Source of the DNA: Isoetes taiwanensis
Taxonomy: Eukaryota > Streptophyta > Lycopodiopsida > Isoetales > Isoetaceae
Length of the DNA: 64,000 nt
Assembly (NCBI GenBank): GCA_021234155.1
Contig: JAJEKV010000008.1
Coordinates: forward strand, 20,681,959 to 20,745,958
Reading direction: 5' to 3'
Below the pieces are notes generated by a model, which worked only from the letters and a program-made list of their open reading frames with translations, had not been told where the DNA came from and ran no database searches. Within the stretch, counting starts at the first letter, position 1; the number at the start of each line of letters is the position of its first letter. Both the position numbers and the translations under genes were made by a program. Positions 21,555 through 35,520 of this stretch are shown piece by piece.

Positions 21555-24500
21555 CCAACCCTCCCTTTTCCCCGTCCCCGCCTCACGATACATAGGCAGC
21601 CTTTGCTCTAATGGTTCCTCTGACTCGTCTATGTGGACTTGTTTTAGTGATTGTTATGTATGTTGGCATGGTGATGGAGCCTTGGTGGCTTATATCATGA
21701 TGGACCCGTTGTTTATGGTGTTGCCCTTGGTGGCTTCATATGGTTAAAGCTCGTGGCGCTTTGGTAATTTTAGAGCCTTGGTGGTCGGCGTTAGCCTTTG
21801 TCGATGTGGCACCGGGTCTTGTCTTTACCTTCCGTGGTTGTTCTTTTGGTGTGTTGACGCTGCCATGTTTGTAATTTTGATGGTGAGGCTGCCGCTTCAA
21901 CCGAAGTTCTCAGATAACTGCTATCTCATCTGGTTATGTGGTTTCCCCTTACAAGTTTCAGAACCCGAAAAAGGCCTCAGAGGCATGGAGTGGTTCCTTC
22001 GGCCAGGTTCAAGATCTCTGATGGTTGTTTATCCTTAGGTTTCTAAAACCCGTAAGGGCTAGGTTTCATCCCGAGGATGCTTCTCGCTCTAGAGCTAGCA
22101 TGTATCATGTATCAGCTTGCTTATGGAGACGCTCACAAGGGCCATTCATTCAAAGATGTGTCCGGTTGTCCAATCTTGTCTCATAGCTCTGTAGTAGGAT
22201 TATGTAAGATCGACTCCATCGATCCGGACTGCGAAATCAATATGCGAAATCACGGATAGGAGAAACCGAAGTTACGCTGGATTAACCGTCGCCAATGCAT
22301 GAAGTTTTACTCTGCATTAACTTCCGGGTGGAGGGATACGGTTGAGAAAGTAAGAACATTTGTTGCATGGCTAAGAAACCGCCAAAAGGTATGTAACATG
22401 TATTACATTGTAGAAATATAGAAGTAGACAAAATTTGTTGTATTCATTGGTGCTTACAATTGTATATAATCTCGATAAACCGGATAAACCTACAAATTCC
22501 GACTATTTGCTTTCAAGCCTACCATCGAGAATATACTGATAATTCCCATTTCCATTCCGTGGTATTGAATGGATCAGTAAAACCCCAAGAAACCCCGTGC
22601 CCTAGTTTCCTTCCACCTCCACCGCTTCCACCTCCACCTCCCCGGGCCCCTCCTCCCCGCTTCCATTGGTTGAACTATCTCCACATCGTATACCGCAGAG
22701 GGTTCCACTGGCTGGTTTACTGTGACCGTATGTCACCGCGTAGTGGTTCGCATAGCATCCTATAGAGGCTAGCTTAATTAAGAAATAAAAGTTCTCATTT
22801 TGGAATCTCGAGTCGACGGCTATGGTGATCACCTCGACACGTATGTACCGCTTGGATCGGGCGGATCGACAAGAGGCCACCTCCGTGGAGATTGCAGGTA
22901 AGTGGCCCTCAGAGCCCGCATTTATCATTGCCCCAAGGCCGCCATCATCAGCTACTTCGATCCAAGCACGCAGGGTTGCAAGACCCGGTGCTCCACCGAC
23001 CGGGTGTCTCCCTCATGGCTCAACTCTGGACTAGAGATTGAGCCGAACTGAGTCACTGTGGTGGATTGTACCCCAAATGTAATTCCAATGAATCTTCGCC
23101 AACCGTGATTAATGTAACTTTGCTAATTCATCAATAGGAAGTGAGTTTTAGTATCAAGATTCATCAAGCAGTTATATTTATTTACTTGTAAACTTAGGAA
23201 ACTAAGAGACACGCCCTATGACAAGTTTAACTTAAAAGTTGAAACTAGGGATAAAATTATTTGCATGCTCCGTAAACCGCTATATAGGAAAGACTATACA
23301 CGCCTACGCACCAACAGAGGGAGAAAAACTCGTACGTATAGATAAGTAAATAGATAAATTTCTCCTCTCACGAATGCACGAGCTGTATCCATATTCAAGG
23401 CTAAGGTTAGCATGGAACACGCTTAGCATGTTTCAAATGTTATATTTGAGATTTTCCTAATGCTTCTACCACACCACCCCATAATAGAAACTTGCATGCA
23501 CAGCATGATTAATTCAGAAGAGAACCAAGAATTTACTGAACAAAGAAGCGCATGAAGTTTATAAAAACCATTCGGCTTCATAAACATCATCCGCCTCTCG
23601 CCGAAAGCAAATGCAAGCTTGTCTTCTTTGGATTAAACCGCCATTGAGATGCAAATTTTAAAACTAAAATGAAACTAACCTTGAGTTCTCGAGGTCGGAA
23701 GGATCAAGAACTTGAGGACTTTTGCTTTGTTTTAATTCGAAAGGCTTTTGGATTCGCTGCACCTTTAGTCCCTCTCCGCTTTTGTTTTAATTCCAGCCTC
23801 ATACGTGATGCTACGTAACAAAAGGCTGGAAGTCTTTTGTGTTAGGAATTTGGCCAAACCAAACATCTAACATTGCTAAAAATAAATCTCGCTACTCAAA
23901 TCGTATGAACAAACCCAAAATCGTATAGCCGAAGGAAGAAAATGTGGTGAACTTTGGAGAGCTGAAATGGATTTATATAGGCATACTAGAAATAAGTTAG
24001 CGGAATAATTGATTGTTTGAATTAACACCGCACTGCCTCCCGCCGCATTATGACATGTATATGGTATATATGAGAATATTGCATTTTATGCAATAAATTA
24101 ATGGCATTTTATTCCATTTATTGTATTCTAAAAATAGAATTTAGAATGGAGAGAAGCAATTAAAATGATTATAAGGCAAATTGCTGGCTAAAACGACCTG
24201 GGTGGGTTGGGGAATTGTTTTAGGTCGAGGAAAATTTCCTATGGTTATCGTGGATGAATCGTGAGATTTCTCATGTGGTTGGATTTATAGTGTTCCCAAG
24301 ACTTTGTTGAGACAAAATGCGTAGGACAAAAATTTTTAGAGAAAACAAATTGAGACAAAATAATTGAGAAAATGTAGCTTGATTTAATTCAAAAAATTTT
24401 TATGTTTAAAACCGCTCAAGAAAACTCATTAAAAGTACCATGAAGAAAAACTGTTTGATTTCATTCATAAGAGTTATATGTACAGTTCAAGGCTTTGTAA

Positions 24501-24739
24501 GCAGTCACCAATATTTCACAATATTACGTAAAAAACGCCCTGAGGCTGGTCCAAACTTCTCAGAAGAAACCAAAAAAAAGGGGCCTCGATCAGAGATCAC
24601 TCTTCCACGTCCGCAACAAAGAAGAAGGAAAGGTGTTGGGGAAAGAAAGAAAGCAGCAAAAAAAAAAAAAAAAGACGTATTACGCAAACTGGTTCATCTC
24701 TCAACCATTCTAAAATTGGTCAATCAGTTTCACTCCTCC
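21555..24739. other. Intergenic stretch
   Basis: No recognised gene. A CCACCTC-rich simple repeat at 22610-22655 makes a proline-run frame that is compositional. Short frames at 22822-23034 and 24440-24913 have no family pattern. 23.2-24.4 kb is AT-rich. Confidence 0.3.
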
Positions 24740-24800
24740 ACCTTTCTTCCTCCTCCTCCTCCTCCCTCCTCCTCCCTCCTCCTCCTCCCTCCTCCCGACT
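24740..24800 (+). repeat. (CCT)n microsatellite
   Basis: About 60 bases consist of CCT/CTC triplets with regular one-base slips (CCTCCTCCCTCCTCC). On the minus strand this is a GGA-rich run. Confidence 0.85.
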
Positions 24801-25415
24801 CTTCAGATTTCTATTCTGCTTCGGTCAAGCCAACCCCCTCAAGTAGAGTACACTGCCTGAGAATCCAACCTCCTCTTTCCTCCAATCCTCTCTCCTCTTT
24901 AATCGAATCGTGAGGGAGAACTGGACGTAAAATCACCAGATTAGGTTTCAACCCCGACGGCCTCCTTTGAGAGACTCCTGTTCTTCATGAAGGTCGAAAT
25001 AACGCCATGAAGGGCAGAGAAAAAAAATTGGACGTAATGGAGGTCTTGAGAGCTGGAACCGATTTATAGTATATAGGGTTAATTTAGAAATTAGCGGTAT
25101 AATTGATTGCCTCAAATACCATGCATGAAATTCTCACCTATATCATCTAGTCTAGGGTATACACATGGATGTAATAAAGTCTCAATGCTCATTTATCGCT
25201 TATATGTCTTCTTCGTAATCATGGTATATTTCTATAATTAAATTTGGATATATTTATATAAATGTCATTTCCTTGTTGCTGCTTAACAAAATTTTGGTTT
25301 TAAATGATTTCGCTTAGACCCATTGTTATTATTATATTAAACCTATTCAAAAAATTTGATTTAATTTCAAATATATTCCATAAATGTAACGTGACTTTTC
25401 ATCTTATGGTGTTCT
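24801..25415. other. Intergenic stretch
   Basis: AT-rich and without coding signal. Confidence 0.3.
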
Positions 25416-26196
25416 TTATTTCTTCCTACCATTGACCAAAAAGGGTGCAATTTGTCTAGTCGGTGCCTCCAACTCAAGATGGTGTGCAACATATTGAAAG
25501 AGCAATCCAAATGAAAAAGCAACTCCTAGCAAGAATGTTGAAGAAACAATTAGTCCTCCATAGGTGCAATGGAGAAACAAGAATGTGAGAATCATGCACA
25601 AGGCAACAAGGAAATGGTAGGCCAAGGAGTCACGTGCCAGCGCATCCTCATCAAGCCGGGCACGATGAAAAGAAGACAATATTATATTGCAATTTCTTTG
25701 TTGGAAGACAATTGAAAGCAAAGGTTTGCGACAAGGAATGTTTGCTGTGGCCGGGCACTTTGATAATTTGTATCATGGTGCATGGCCTATAAGTAGTGTT
25801 CAATTTGTGGAGGATTATATTTTCCGTGAGCCCTGAGGTTGTTGGGGACAATGATTGTCTTTGATATTGATCCACTGGCAAATTGGAACTCTAAACCAAA
25901 GTAAAAGGGGTAAAGTATCGCTTGCCGCATTATCATCCCAGCAAAAGAGCCAAGTTGATTAGGCGACACCAAACGTGAGACAAATGGCGTATATTAGTCA
26001 AAGTGTTGTTGGAGTGGGAGCAAGCAATCTTCACAATAGAACAATTCAGTGGAAGCAAGAGCCACTTTTCAAGAGTATAATCAAGGATGAGAGGACCCAT
26101 GTACACAATCTTCTTGTTAATGCACTTCAAGATGAAAGAAACCCAAACAGTAAAGATACCCTTTATAGGGTAAATGGATATGTCCAGTATATATGA
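25416..26196 (+). other. Possible decayed gene, plus strand
   Basis: Plus-strand pieces look coding in succession: AIQMKKQLLARMLKKQLVLH at about 25500-25560, AVAGHFDNLYHGAWPISS at about 25745-25800, and a 73-codon frame at 25975-26196 with GVGASNLHNRTIQWKQEPL and LLVNALQDERNPNSKDT. Frames change between them. I recognise no domain. The minus-strand frame at 25416-25721 is strongly hydrophobic and may be a shadow. Confidence 0.3.
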
Positions 26197-28064
26197 ATAT
26201 CCATGTAATTGTAAAGTTTTTTCATGGCGTATGGATGAAAAGGGAAGAGCGAAGAGTTGGTGCTGCCACCACCATATTGTTCCAAAAGAGTATTTTAAAG
26301 AAGTGAATTCCCCACTCTCGAGAATTGGGAATCTTCCAACATCCCAAATCTAGCTTTTAGTAGGCTATGGAAGAAGTATTTCAACGCTGTCACCATAAGC
26401 AACTCAAACAACTCTTGGCAAAGTGCAAATTTACGCTGCTCGGAAGCATAATTTTGATAAGACCTGCAACCCAACAAAGGGCCAGATAAGTGGGCACATA
26501 TGAAGACCATATGACCTAATCAACCATCATGTAGATCATGTTATTGGATGTGGGAGGGACTTTACTTGAGATTAAACCCAATAACTATTTATGTATTATA
26601 CATTAATGCTGACGGACCAAAATTGAAAGACTGCCTCCACACCAAGCACACCAAAGTCAAGGAAGATCACAACTTTACGACATCTCAATGACTGGGCAAT
26701 TCAGGCTAAGCGCACTCAAACCTACCATGGCCATTTTAGTTTGAGTTGTGGAGTGATGGTCCGCATTTTATATTGGGAGTATCATGAGGTGTTTGGAGAA
26801 CCATGAAAAATGGGATAATGGTCACCTCCTGTGACCCTACAAATTAGCCGACACTCAAGCATAGAGAGCATTGTTAGATGGAAACCCTAACACATTGGAA
26901 AAGTTCAGCAAGGCAAGGTTTGTAGCATGGGTCTAATGAATATGTTGGAGCTTCAACTTCACGTGTTAGAGCTCAAGATCTACCCAAAAGGTTCCTTGTA
27001 ACTTGATAATTGTGTCGGCTAAAATAAGAATTGTGGATGTTTTCCCCCATCCTACTCTAACAGGTGGGGATATTTGAAAGAGTTAATTTAGGGTTTCTTA
27101 TGCCCTGCACACCCATGAGGATGGACGTACTATTTGGCAAAATATAGTTGTGGCTACCCAAGCAGCCATAATACAACCAACCTCCAGGGCTAATGGAAAT
27201 CTTAAGAATGCACTCAAACCCTATAGCTTCTCTCATAGAAGAAGTGCCCCATTGGAAGAGCTTTGTGGATGGTTATACATTGGATCTTGAAGGTCATTCC
27301 GTGCCCTCCTCAAGTAGTCAATTTTTGGGTGAGAGATGAGATCTACCTCCAACAAAGATGAGATCAGAGGAGGAGGGAGAGGAGTCTGGGAGGAAGCCAT
27401 GGCGTAGAGATGAGAATGGTAAGCCTGGCGATACCTCCGGTGTCAACCAAAGCTCTAAAACCCACCAAGAAGTGAAGCAATTGGGATTGACTAAGGAACG
27501 AATCCAGCATCATATAAAGCATTATAAACCAATCCGATGACACCAACCGTACCTTGCGGCTTCACCGGAAGAAGGTGATTAACCCGTTGGGGGGAGATAG
27601 ACATCCCATGAATTGGAAAGAAGGGTGGTTGCCTAAACTAGGTGGGAAGACCTTTAAAGGTGTGCCGAGGATGTTGATGACACTGTAGTAAAGTATTCAG
27701 CAATATGCTCCTCCTCCCTTCGACAAACACTATGTTGGTCCCAAGAACAATAGAAAATAAAAAAGTTTCTGTGGCATGTAATGCTTAAGGAACCTTCCAA
27801 TCGACTTGGAATGCCACCAATTTGTGGTAGTAAAGCTGTGCCAGATTTAGATTTATATCCAAAGCAGGGTTAGTTCACTATCTCTCTCGAGTATTTGCAA
27901 AGAAGAAGGTAATATTAACTTCCAACCATGTGCTGTAAGTGGAATGGTGGTGTCCAGCAGTAATCGCTTCTGACCAACGCATCGAGCAAAAGAAAGGTAC
28001 TCGTGATTGTTGGACAAAGAGATGGAAGAGAAACTGAAAGATCCCTCGATCTTTACATGAAAGT
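26197..28064. other. Intergenic stretch
   Basis: No family pattern is seen. A 60-codon plus-strand frame at 27358-27540 is rich in Glu/Arg/Lys but is matched by an open minus-strand frame and has no motif. Confidence 0.25.
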
Positions 28065-29098
28065 GTTTTCTGTACTCATGTGGACTCCAAACACTATTCC
28101 AAATTAGAAATGCGAATTACAATACCCTCGTGGATGTCAGAAGAAGGCTATGATATCATTGGGTGCTTTGAAGAAAGTTGAATAACTATGTAAATTTTTG
28201 TTATCACGCTTATGATATGGGAAGTATATTGTGGAAGAGCATAATCTATTTGAAATAATATGATATTACGCTTTCATAATTTTGAGGTGAAATGTGAATT
28301 TGAATATGCTACCAAAAACATGCACATGAAATTTGTCCCAAAATTAAGACATAATCCCAATTTAATTGAATGATGGTTCGTTCTCCGAGGGGAGTGATCT
28401 CCTCCCGCCTCTATCTGGATCGGGAGATGAAAGCTAGGAGTAGCCCCTTCTTAGCTAGAACCCGCGTGTAACGGCCTACCCCAAGACTTATCACCTATTC
28501 TCGCAGTATGCTACCGTGAGGGGTTAATGGAGAAGACTGCGACCCCCAAAACGCATCACCGGCCGCACACTGCAGGAAATCCCCATCCGCCTCAACAACC
28601 GCATGGCTCGTTCACCGCGACTTCCGAGGTGACTCTTAAAGGAAGGGAACACGGCAGGTTCGCGCCAGCCTTTCCCTTGTATGGGCTCCTATAATAAGCG
28701 AACGCCAACTAGCATCAACATATACAACATACCTCGGCGGTAGTGCATCACACATAAACCAAGGCAAAGATGATAATCAATAACCATAAACATGAGCTCC
28801 TACCCCTACCGTAATTCGTATGAGGATGACCGGACCGGCCAGGCCTCAAGATAGAGCACCTATCGGCAATGGCATGAAAATCGCATAGAACAAATGGTTG
28901 GGGCTGACCCACTCCATCCCGCTCTCCCGTGCATACTTTTGCTAATGGGCTAGACTGCTCATTGTGACTCTAGCCTCCTGATAATGCTATAATCCCGATG
29001 GCATCACCCATCTTAGGGGACTACCTGTTAAAATCTCCCTCGGGTCCGATGAGGCAGAAGGGCCGCACTCCGCACTGTATATCGCGCCATTACGTATT
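28065..29098. repeat. Tandem duplication unit: flank plus partial LTR
   Basis: The unit holds about 470 bases of flank (TACTCATG-TGGACTCCAAACAC...) followed by the first 560 bases of the chromovirus LTR (28540-29090). The same flank then starts again near 29099 and leads into the complete LTR at 29560. About 24 unrelated bases (TATATCGCGCCATTACGTAT...) lie at the junction. GACTG at 28535-28539 precedes the partial LTR and matches the base run after the far-right LTR. It is either a true tandem duplication or an assembly overlap. Confidence 0.65.
28535..28539. repeat. Target-site duplication, left
   Basis: GACTG lies just left of the partial LTR. It equals the five bases right of the rightmost LTR (54107-54111). 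Gypsy integrases make 5-bp duplications. In the second flank copy (about 29554-29560) the bases read GATCGCGG, which is not a clean match. Confidence 0.55.
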
Positions 29099-29559
29099 GC
29101 TTGTTTTGTACTCATGGACTCCAAACACTATTCCAGCTAGAAATTTTAGAATTACAATACCGTGATGTCGTGAAGAAGGCTATGATATCATTGGGGGTGC
29201 TTGAAGAAAGTTGAATAACTATGTAAATTTTGTTATCACGCTTATGATATGGTGCTATATTGTGATATATTGACTATTTTGTAACATGATATTATTGCCA
29301 TAATTTTATGTGAAATGTGTGAATTTGAATAAGGCCAAAACATGCAATATGAAATTTGTCCCAAAATTAAGACATAATCCCAATTTAATTGAATGATGGT
29401 TCATACCGAGGGAGTGATCTCCTCCCCGCCTACCTGGATCGGGAGATGAAAGCTAGAGCTCCCTTTAGCTATGAACCCGCGGTGCAATCTGCCCAGCCCC
29501 AAGACTTATCACCTTATTCCGCAAAGTATGCACAGGAGGGGCTTAATGGAGAAGATCGC

Positions 29560-31183
29560 GGTGGACGCCTCGCTAAACGTGATACCAGACACTCTAAGCA
29601 GAAATCCCCCATCCGCTCAATAACCGCGATGGGCTCTTTCGCCTACTCCCCGCGACTCGCAGGTGACTCTAAGTGGGAAGGGGAACACGGTTATGTCTTG
29701 CTACTCTTCCCTATGGGCTCCTCGGCACAAATGATGCAGAACGCTACGAACTAGCATCAACATATACAAATACTACCCTCGGCGGTAGTGCATCACAATA
29801 CAAACAAGGCAAAGATGATAATCACTAACCATAAACATGAGAGCTCCTAAATTCCTGCATCGTAAGGGAGGGATGACTCAATCGGCCAGGCCTCAAGATG
29901 TTGCATCGAAGCCATGGCAATGGCGGGTCACAGGAACAATGGCTAGGGTTGACTACTCCATCCTACTCTCCTCGTGGCATTACTGGCGCGAATGGGCTAG
30001 ATCGTGCCTCAGATGTGACTCTTAGCCTTCCGGATATCGCTAATCCCATGGCATCACCCACGGACTACTCCAGCAGTTGCATCTCCCCGGTCCATGAGGC
30101 AGAAGGGGTTGCATCTCCCCTTCCCAGGTCTAGAGGTGCCGCATGGGCTAGGAGAATCGCGGGCTTACACACGATTCGCATCTCGGATCAACCCCCAAAA
30201 CGAGCCAAGCCAACACTGGTAGCCTCTCGAGAGGCGTGGCAACACCATTGCCCCCAGAGGTGTTTCCGACCCATGCCTCGGCTCCACACGGCGTATCCAC
30301 CATAAGCCTAGCTCACTATGGATCCCCCGGCTCCCCACTCTACAGGGATCCTCCCTCCACTTCTCTCCCCTCTAGCCTCCAAGAGGTGCCGAGTCATATC
30401 ATAGCCTCAATAGCCCTGGTGGGCTCCTATGCACAGCTAACCAATAGGAACTAAGGGATCTAATTTAGGAGCATACTACATATGGCTCGGTCTCTACCCC
30501 TTCCCAATACAAGAGGAGCAAACATGATCAACCATCATCACATAATCATCACATCATGAGAATAATTATAAGAAGAACATCTTAACCTAATCATACAACT
30601 AACTAATGGTTAGGGTTCCTTTGATTAGGTTCAAGATGCTGAATATGGGTTCTAGGATGGCTCTCTACTCTAGATACAGGGTTGATTTCAGTACATCCTC
30701 GAATGCTACCTGTGATGAGCTATCACAACTACTATCCCATATACCGCTTCCCAAGCTCTCCCTCCGTGACTGTGCCTCCATGGTCTCCGACCACGAGGTG
30801 CCGCCCTACCTACAAGAACGAAGCCCACCCCCGCCGGGCTGCCGTGACCATATGCTAATAAAGAATCTATGTTCAAACGAGGTTTCAACGAGTAGGTGAG
30901 TCTCGGGTGCTAGGGCCGGAAAGAGGTCTAGGGTTAGGGTTTATGCCTATATAAGTTAGGGTCCACTTAGGATGCCACGCAGCACCACCGGCAGTAGCCC
31001 CGTGGTATGCGTCTCCAATAGGTTAAGGCCACGGGATAATGGCTTAACTTATGGTTGGCTAAGCATAATAACTTAGCCATGCCCCCTAGTGCCAGCACCT
31101 ATGGTATGCTGCTATGAAGATAGATTTATGGTGACGGATCCAGAATATAATGCATTTATGGCGATATTCCCTCGACCGCCACA
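29560..31183 (-). repeat. Chromovirus LTR A (3' LTR of left unit)
   Basis: About 1,624 bp. The left end is corrupted (GTGGACGCCTCG against TGTGACGCCTCG in LTR B). The right end CGCCACA at 31177-31183 is followed by the polypurine tract. The interior matches LTRs B and C throughout, for example CAAACATGATCAACCATCAT near 30518. Confidence 0.8.
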
Positions 31184-31194
31184 TTCTCCCCTTA
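31184..31194 (-). promoter_or_regulatory. Polypurine tract, left unit
   Basis: On the minus strand the bases read TAAGGGGAGAA directly before the LTR start TGTGGCGG. This is the plus-strand primer position of LTR elements. The identical tract is at 42582-42592. Confidence 0.75.
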
Positions 31195-32084
31195 TATTAC
31201 CGCCGTCTCAAAGATTGCGCCTAAGGTGACGAACCTACCTTATGCCCTCCGCATTACAACAACATCATAACCTTCAGTTTAGTTTAACAATCAAGTTTTA
31301 TTAGTTCTAAGTCAAAAATTTAGGCTATATTTGTACTTATACAAAAATTATATAGCCTTAACATCTGCTATTTCTACGCATAATTCAAAACATTATTATT
31401 GTAAGAGTTATTGTGGTTCATAATCTAAAATTCATGGCTCCCCTATCTTCCTCGCACGCGCCCGCTGAAGTCCCTTCTACTCTTGCCTCCCAAAGGAGCA
31501 TACTAATACGTTAGTTTAGTTAATAATTTGTGGTTTTAGGGACCACCTCTAACCTCCTTTGAGCTCATTTAACTACCGACTCAAGGTTGTCCTACTACCT
31601 TTGCCTAAGATCATGGCCCTCGGATTTGAGCTTAAGGATCACTTAAGATGCTCCCCATCATCGCCATGATCGAGTGCTACCTTGTACTCTGCTACTCCTA
31701 GTTTGTGCACTCTAGTGCATCATGCCCCCACTCTGGGGTTTGAAGCTAGGGAACGCCTTCACGCATCCCATCATCGCCAAGATGATCACTTTAACCTTCA
31801 CCATGACCTCACGGCTGCAAGGCATTCCCGTGATCGGCATAGAGAGATCATCCGGACGATGTCCCATCATCACCACCTCCTCATGCCTCATTCTCACTCA
31901 CATGACCCTAATGGTCATAAGCACTTAAGCGTGTGGCCTGTAGAATGCCCTAAAGGCGATCCCATCATCACCACACGATATAGCTCCGCACATGCACCCT
32001 AGTAACTAGACGTACGCGCCAGTTTAAGGCTAACTAACAACATACTAGCTAACCACCGGGTAAAGCCTGGCTTCCACCAAGCCT
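31195..32084 (-). other. 3' noncoding region of left unit
   Basis: About 890 bases lie between the end of pol and the polypurine tract. I see no gene. It matches 42593-43476 in the right unit. CATCATCGCC/CATCATCACC phrases recur through 31720-31980. Confidence 0.6.
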
Positions 32085-35000
32085 GAGACTCCACTGCCCA
32101 TCAAACTCCTTTATAAACTCGGGTATTGCTTCCAAGTCTTGCTTCAATAACCATGTTGCATCTTCCACTCGTAAAGTGCTTCCACTTAACTAAACACCGG
32201 AGGAACTGAGACCTCCTAGTCTTCTTGAATGACTTTATCAGTGCCACCGCACTATTTCTACTTGTTTCCTCCGCCATCTCCAACAAGGTCGAGTATCCAA
32301 AACCTCCTCGTATTAGGATTGTGCCTTTTTAATAAACTTACGGAAGACCTTGTGAATCTTTGAGATGGGCCGGAAGAACTTGTAGGCTTGAGAGCCCACT
32401 CTCTCCACAATCTTGAATCCACTAACCCACCTAGGGGCAAGCTTCTTGCAACCTAACCGCAGCCTTTGGCTTGCTTCCACCTTTTATCTTCAACCGCATC
32501 GCCTATCGCATTTACCTTGAACTCTCTCTTACTTGTCTCCGCTTGTCTACTACACTCTTCTCACGAATTTTGCCACAAATAGCCCCTTACTTCTTCCATC
32601 TCAGCCGTGATATCCCCTAACATCCGGCCGATACTTCTACCTTGGACAGATTGCTGCATCCCGGTTGCTAATCGGGTACCCATAATTTACTCATGAAAGG
32701 AGCATATCCTGAGACACCCCTCATAATCACTAGGCTAATTCCACCGGCGATGTACTATCCCACTTGGATCGCTTGTTCCATTGGCCATAACTTCAGCATA
32801 CCTCAATGATCCGGCCTGCCCTTCCGCCCGCCATCCGGTTAGATGATATGCCGCGGCTCATAGAGAGCTTCGCCCTCAATGGTGTTGAAGATCCTCGCCA
32901 AAAGCGCACTCATAAACTTAGAATCTCTATCGATATTATCTCCCCGCAGGCATGCCATGGAGTCCGTAAAATCTCCTTTACAAATAGCTTCTGGCGCATT
33001 TCTCCACGCGTCAAGGTCTCTCAAGGCACAAAATGTTAATCTTAGATAATCATTCATGCATAAATCCATCAATGCATCCTTGCCTCAAGAGTTCTAGGAG
33101 ACCTCGTGATGAAATCCATGCTTATGACCTCCCCACTTTGCATTTGGCACCCCCAATGGCTCTAAAGCACCTCGAATCCGGGTTGTCTACTTTGGTCTGG
33201 CCGACATAATCGGGTAACTCAATATATGCAAAACATCCGCTTTCATTCTCGCCGGTGAAGCTACTAATCTTGAAATAGGTTCCCTATGAAGATGTTCTCA
33301 AGCATACAGCAGGTACGCGAAGAATTAGCTTCCCTACCGATGATTCGCACAATACAACTTATGCTTGTGATACAACAACGTTGCCTTCCTTCTTATAATG
33401 CTTGAAGGCTTCCTTCCTGTCCATTCTCGGGCTTCCCTTTCGAAAGACTCTTCCTTATACCTCCTTGAAGTCCACATCCGCTGGCAAGGACTTTCACCTT
33501 TCGCCAAACTCACTGAAGAGGGAAATCGTGATTACACGCGCCGCCCTTGTTCCGAAATGGCTCGAGAGGGTAATCTCCATGTTCATTGCTTACCGTGCTT
33601 ATACATAGCCACCAAAATCATACTCCTCAGCGAATTCCATCCACCTTTGCCTTAAGTTGAGGGGAGCGGCCGGGTGAAAGATATCAAGGCTCGCGATCGC
33701 ATCCAACCGAAACTTCCTTCCCGTGCCAGAGCACGCCTTCCATATCCTCACGTTCGAAGCAATGGCTAGTACCGGACATCATGGGTTGCATGCTGTTCTG
33801 CTGCCGCTCATCTCGAGTCGTAGCGACTACCTTCCTTTCTTGCATCAAGACCGCCTCGCTAAGCGTTCCGGTTGCATCCGTTACCAACTTATCTTTACTG
33901 TAACCGGCGAACAAGCACCGGGTGTCAAGCCATACTTTAAGCTTCTCAAAAAGCAGCTTGACTTTCTCTAACCAACAATGGCTAGTCCAATCCTTAATCT
34001 TCGCCTTAGTGCGGAGGTCCCCTGGCCAGAGGGGATTTCCACTTAGCAAAGTCCTTTCACCTAACTTTCTCAGACATCCCGGCCAACCTCGGAAAGCTTC
34101 TTTACTTCACATTCCTCGAGCCGCCAATCAACTATTGCCTCAATCTTTAGATGGATCCTCGCGGAGATTCCCCTGATGTTACTACATGCCCCAAATACCT
34201 TAATTCTACCAAGGTAAAGTGGCACTTAGAGAGCTTCCATACAATCGATGATCGCCTCAACTTCCAACACTTTCCCCGAGATGCCGCATAATGCCTCCTC
34301 AAGGGACTTTGCTGTGATTAGGATGTCAGCCGAAGAAGACAATAACAAACTCATCCAAGAAGTCTTCAAGATGTCGCTCATGAGGCTTATAAACGCGGCC
34401 GAGTATCTCGAGCATCTAAAGGGCATTATCAGAACTCAAAGTGACCATACCGCTGCTTTTCCGAAGGCCTTATGGATATCCTCTTTTTATTCTTATCCGA
34501 TGGTATCCTCGACTTTTCAAATCAATTTTAGAGAATACCTTTGCTCCTTTTGTAATCGGTCCATTAGATCATCCGCTTCGGGTAACGTACAATTTTGTTC
34601 TTTATTGTCCGCTTTTATTAAGCCGGGCGTATAGTCTATGCACACATTCTTAAGCCCCATCTTTCTTTCTTCACAAAGAGTATAGGTGTCTCGAAGGAGA
34701 CACACACTTGCTCTTATAAATCCAAGCTCGAAAATTGCCGCTTCTTGAGCTCAATCACCTCCGGGTGCTCATTCTATATGGCTTCTTTATCAGAAGTTTT
34801 TCAGATCCCGAGCTAAATGTGGACCCCGCCATTTCTACACCCCCTATAAGGTATATAGCCTGCCGGATTTTCATCCTGGAATACATCCCTTGAACTCAAA
34901 TAAGCCTTGCTATCCGCCTCGGGCAAATCGGGATTTCAGTCACTTCCATCTTGCTTGCTCGCTCAACCGAGCCCATCCTCGCGATGTAATCCACCTTATT

Positions 35001-35520
35001 CCTTTCTATACTTTTCAGTCGCTTCAGCAGCACATAATCGCATAGGAGAATCTAGCTTACCTTTCACTATCAACTTGCCGCCCGGGTGCCGCCATGGTGA
35101 TTTCATTCCTACCGCAATCAATCATGGCTTTGGTCGCTTCAAAAATTTGCATCCCCACTATCGTATCATATTCGATGTCCATGACTGCCCCATCGCCTTA
35201 GCCCCACTAAGGTCTACATGTCAAAGGTGATCCTCCCCTTAGTGTCGTACGCTTGGCTACAGCTACATCGGGCCTTTGGCTGGGGACTTCAATACCTTGT
35301 TCTTCATTGGCAAACAATCTAGGAGATGCAAAATTAAGTGAGAGCTACCTCGTGATCGCGAGGACTAAGCATAAGGATTGCATACTATCTATGATCCTGC
35401 CCGCAGCGATGAGATACGACCGGATTCTCTATATCACTCCTGCCTCACGTTTGTACATATGCGACTCACCATCTAAGTGAAGTCCCCGCCCTCCCGCTGG
35501 TCGCCGCCCTCGCCCGGCTT
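32085..35520 (-). pseudogene. pol: Chromovirus pol, left unit (PR-RT-RH-IN-CHD)
   Basis: The minus strand has the same pol as the right unit, with more breaks. Recognisable are the RT segment with IDYTPGLIKADNKEQ-like remains at 34517-34705, the RT active-site area at 34322-34340 (VFF followed by a disrupted Asp pair), the integrase second-Asp segment with NIDRDSKFMS near 32930, and the chromodomain with FLRCLVKWKHF near 32200. Frames shift every 100-200 bases. Function would be proteolysis, reverse transcription and integration, as in the right unit. Whether the gene is truly dead cannot be decided because many breaks coincide with suspect GC-rich positions. Confidence 0.75.

Noticed and set aside
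22610-22660. Proline-rich protein (PPPPLPPPPPRAPPP)
   Set aside because: Created by a CCACCTC simple repeat; no start, splice or domain support.
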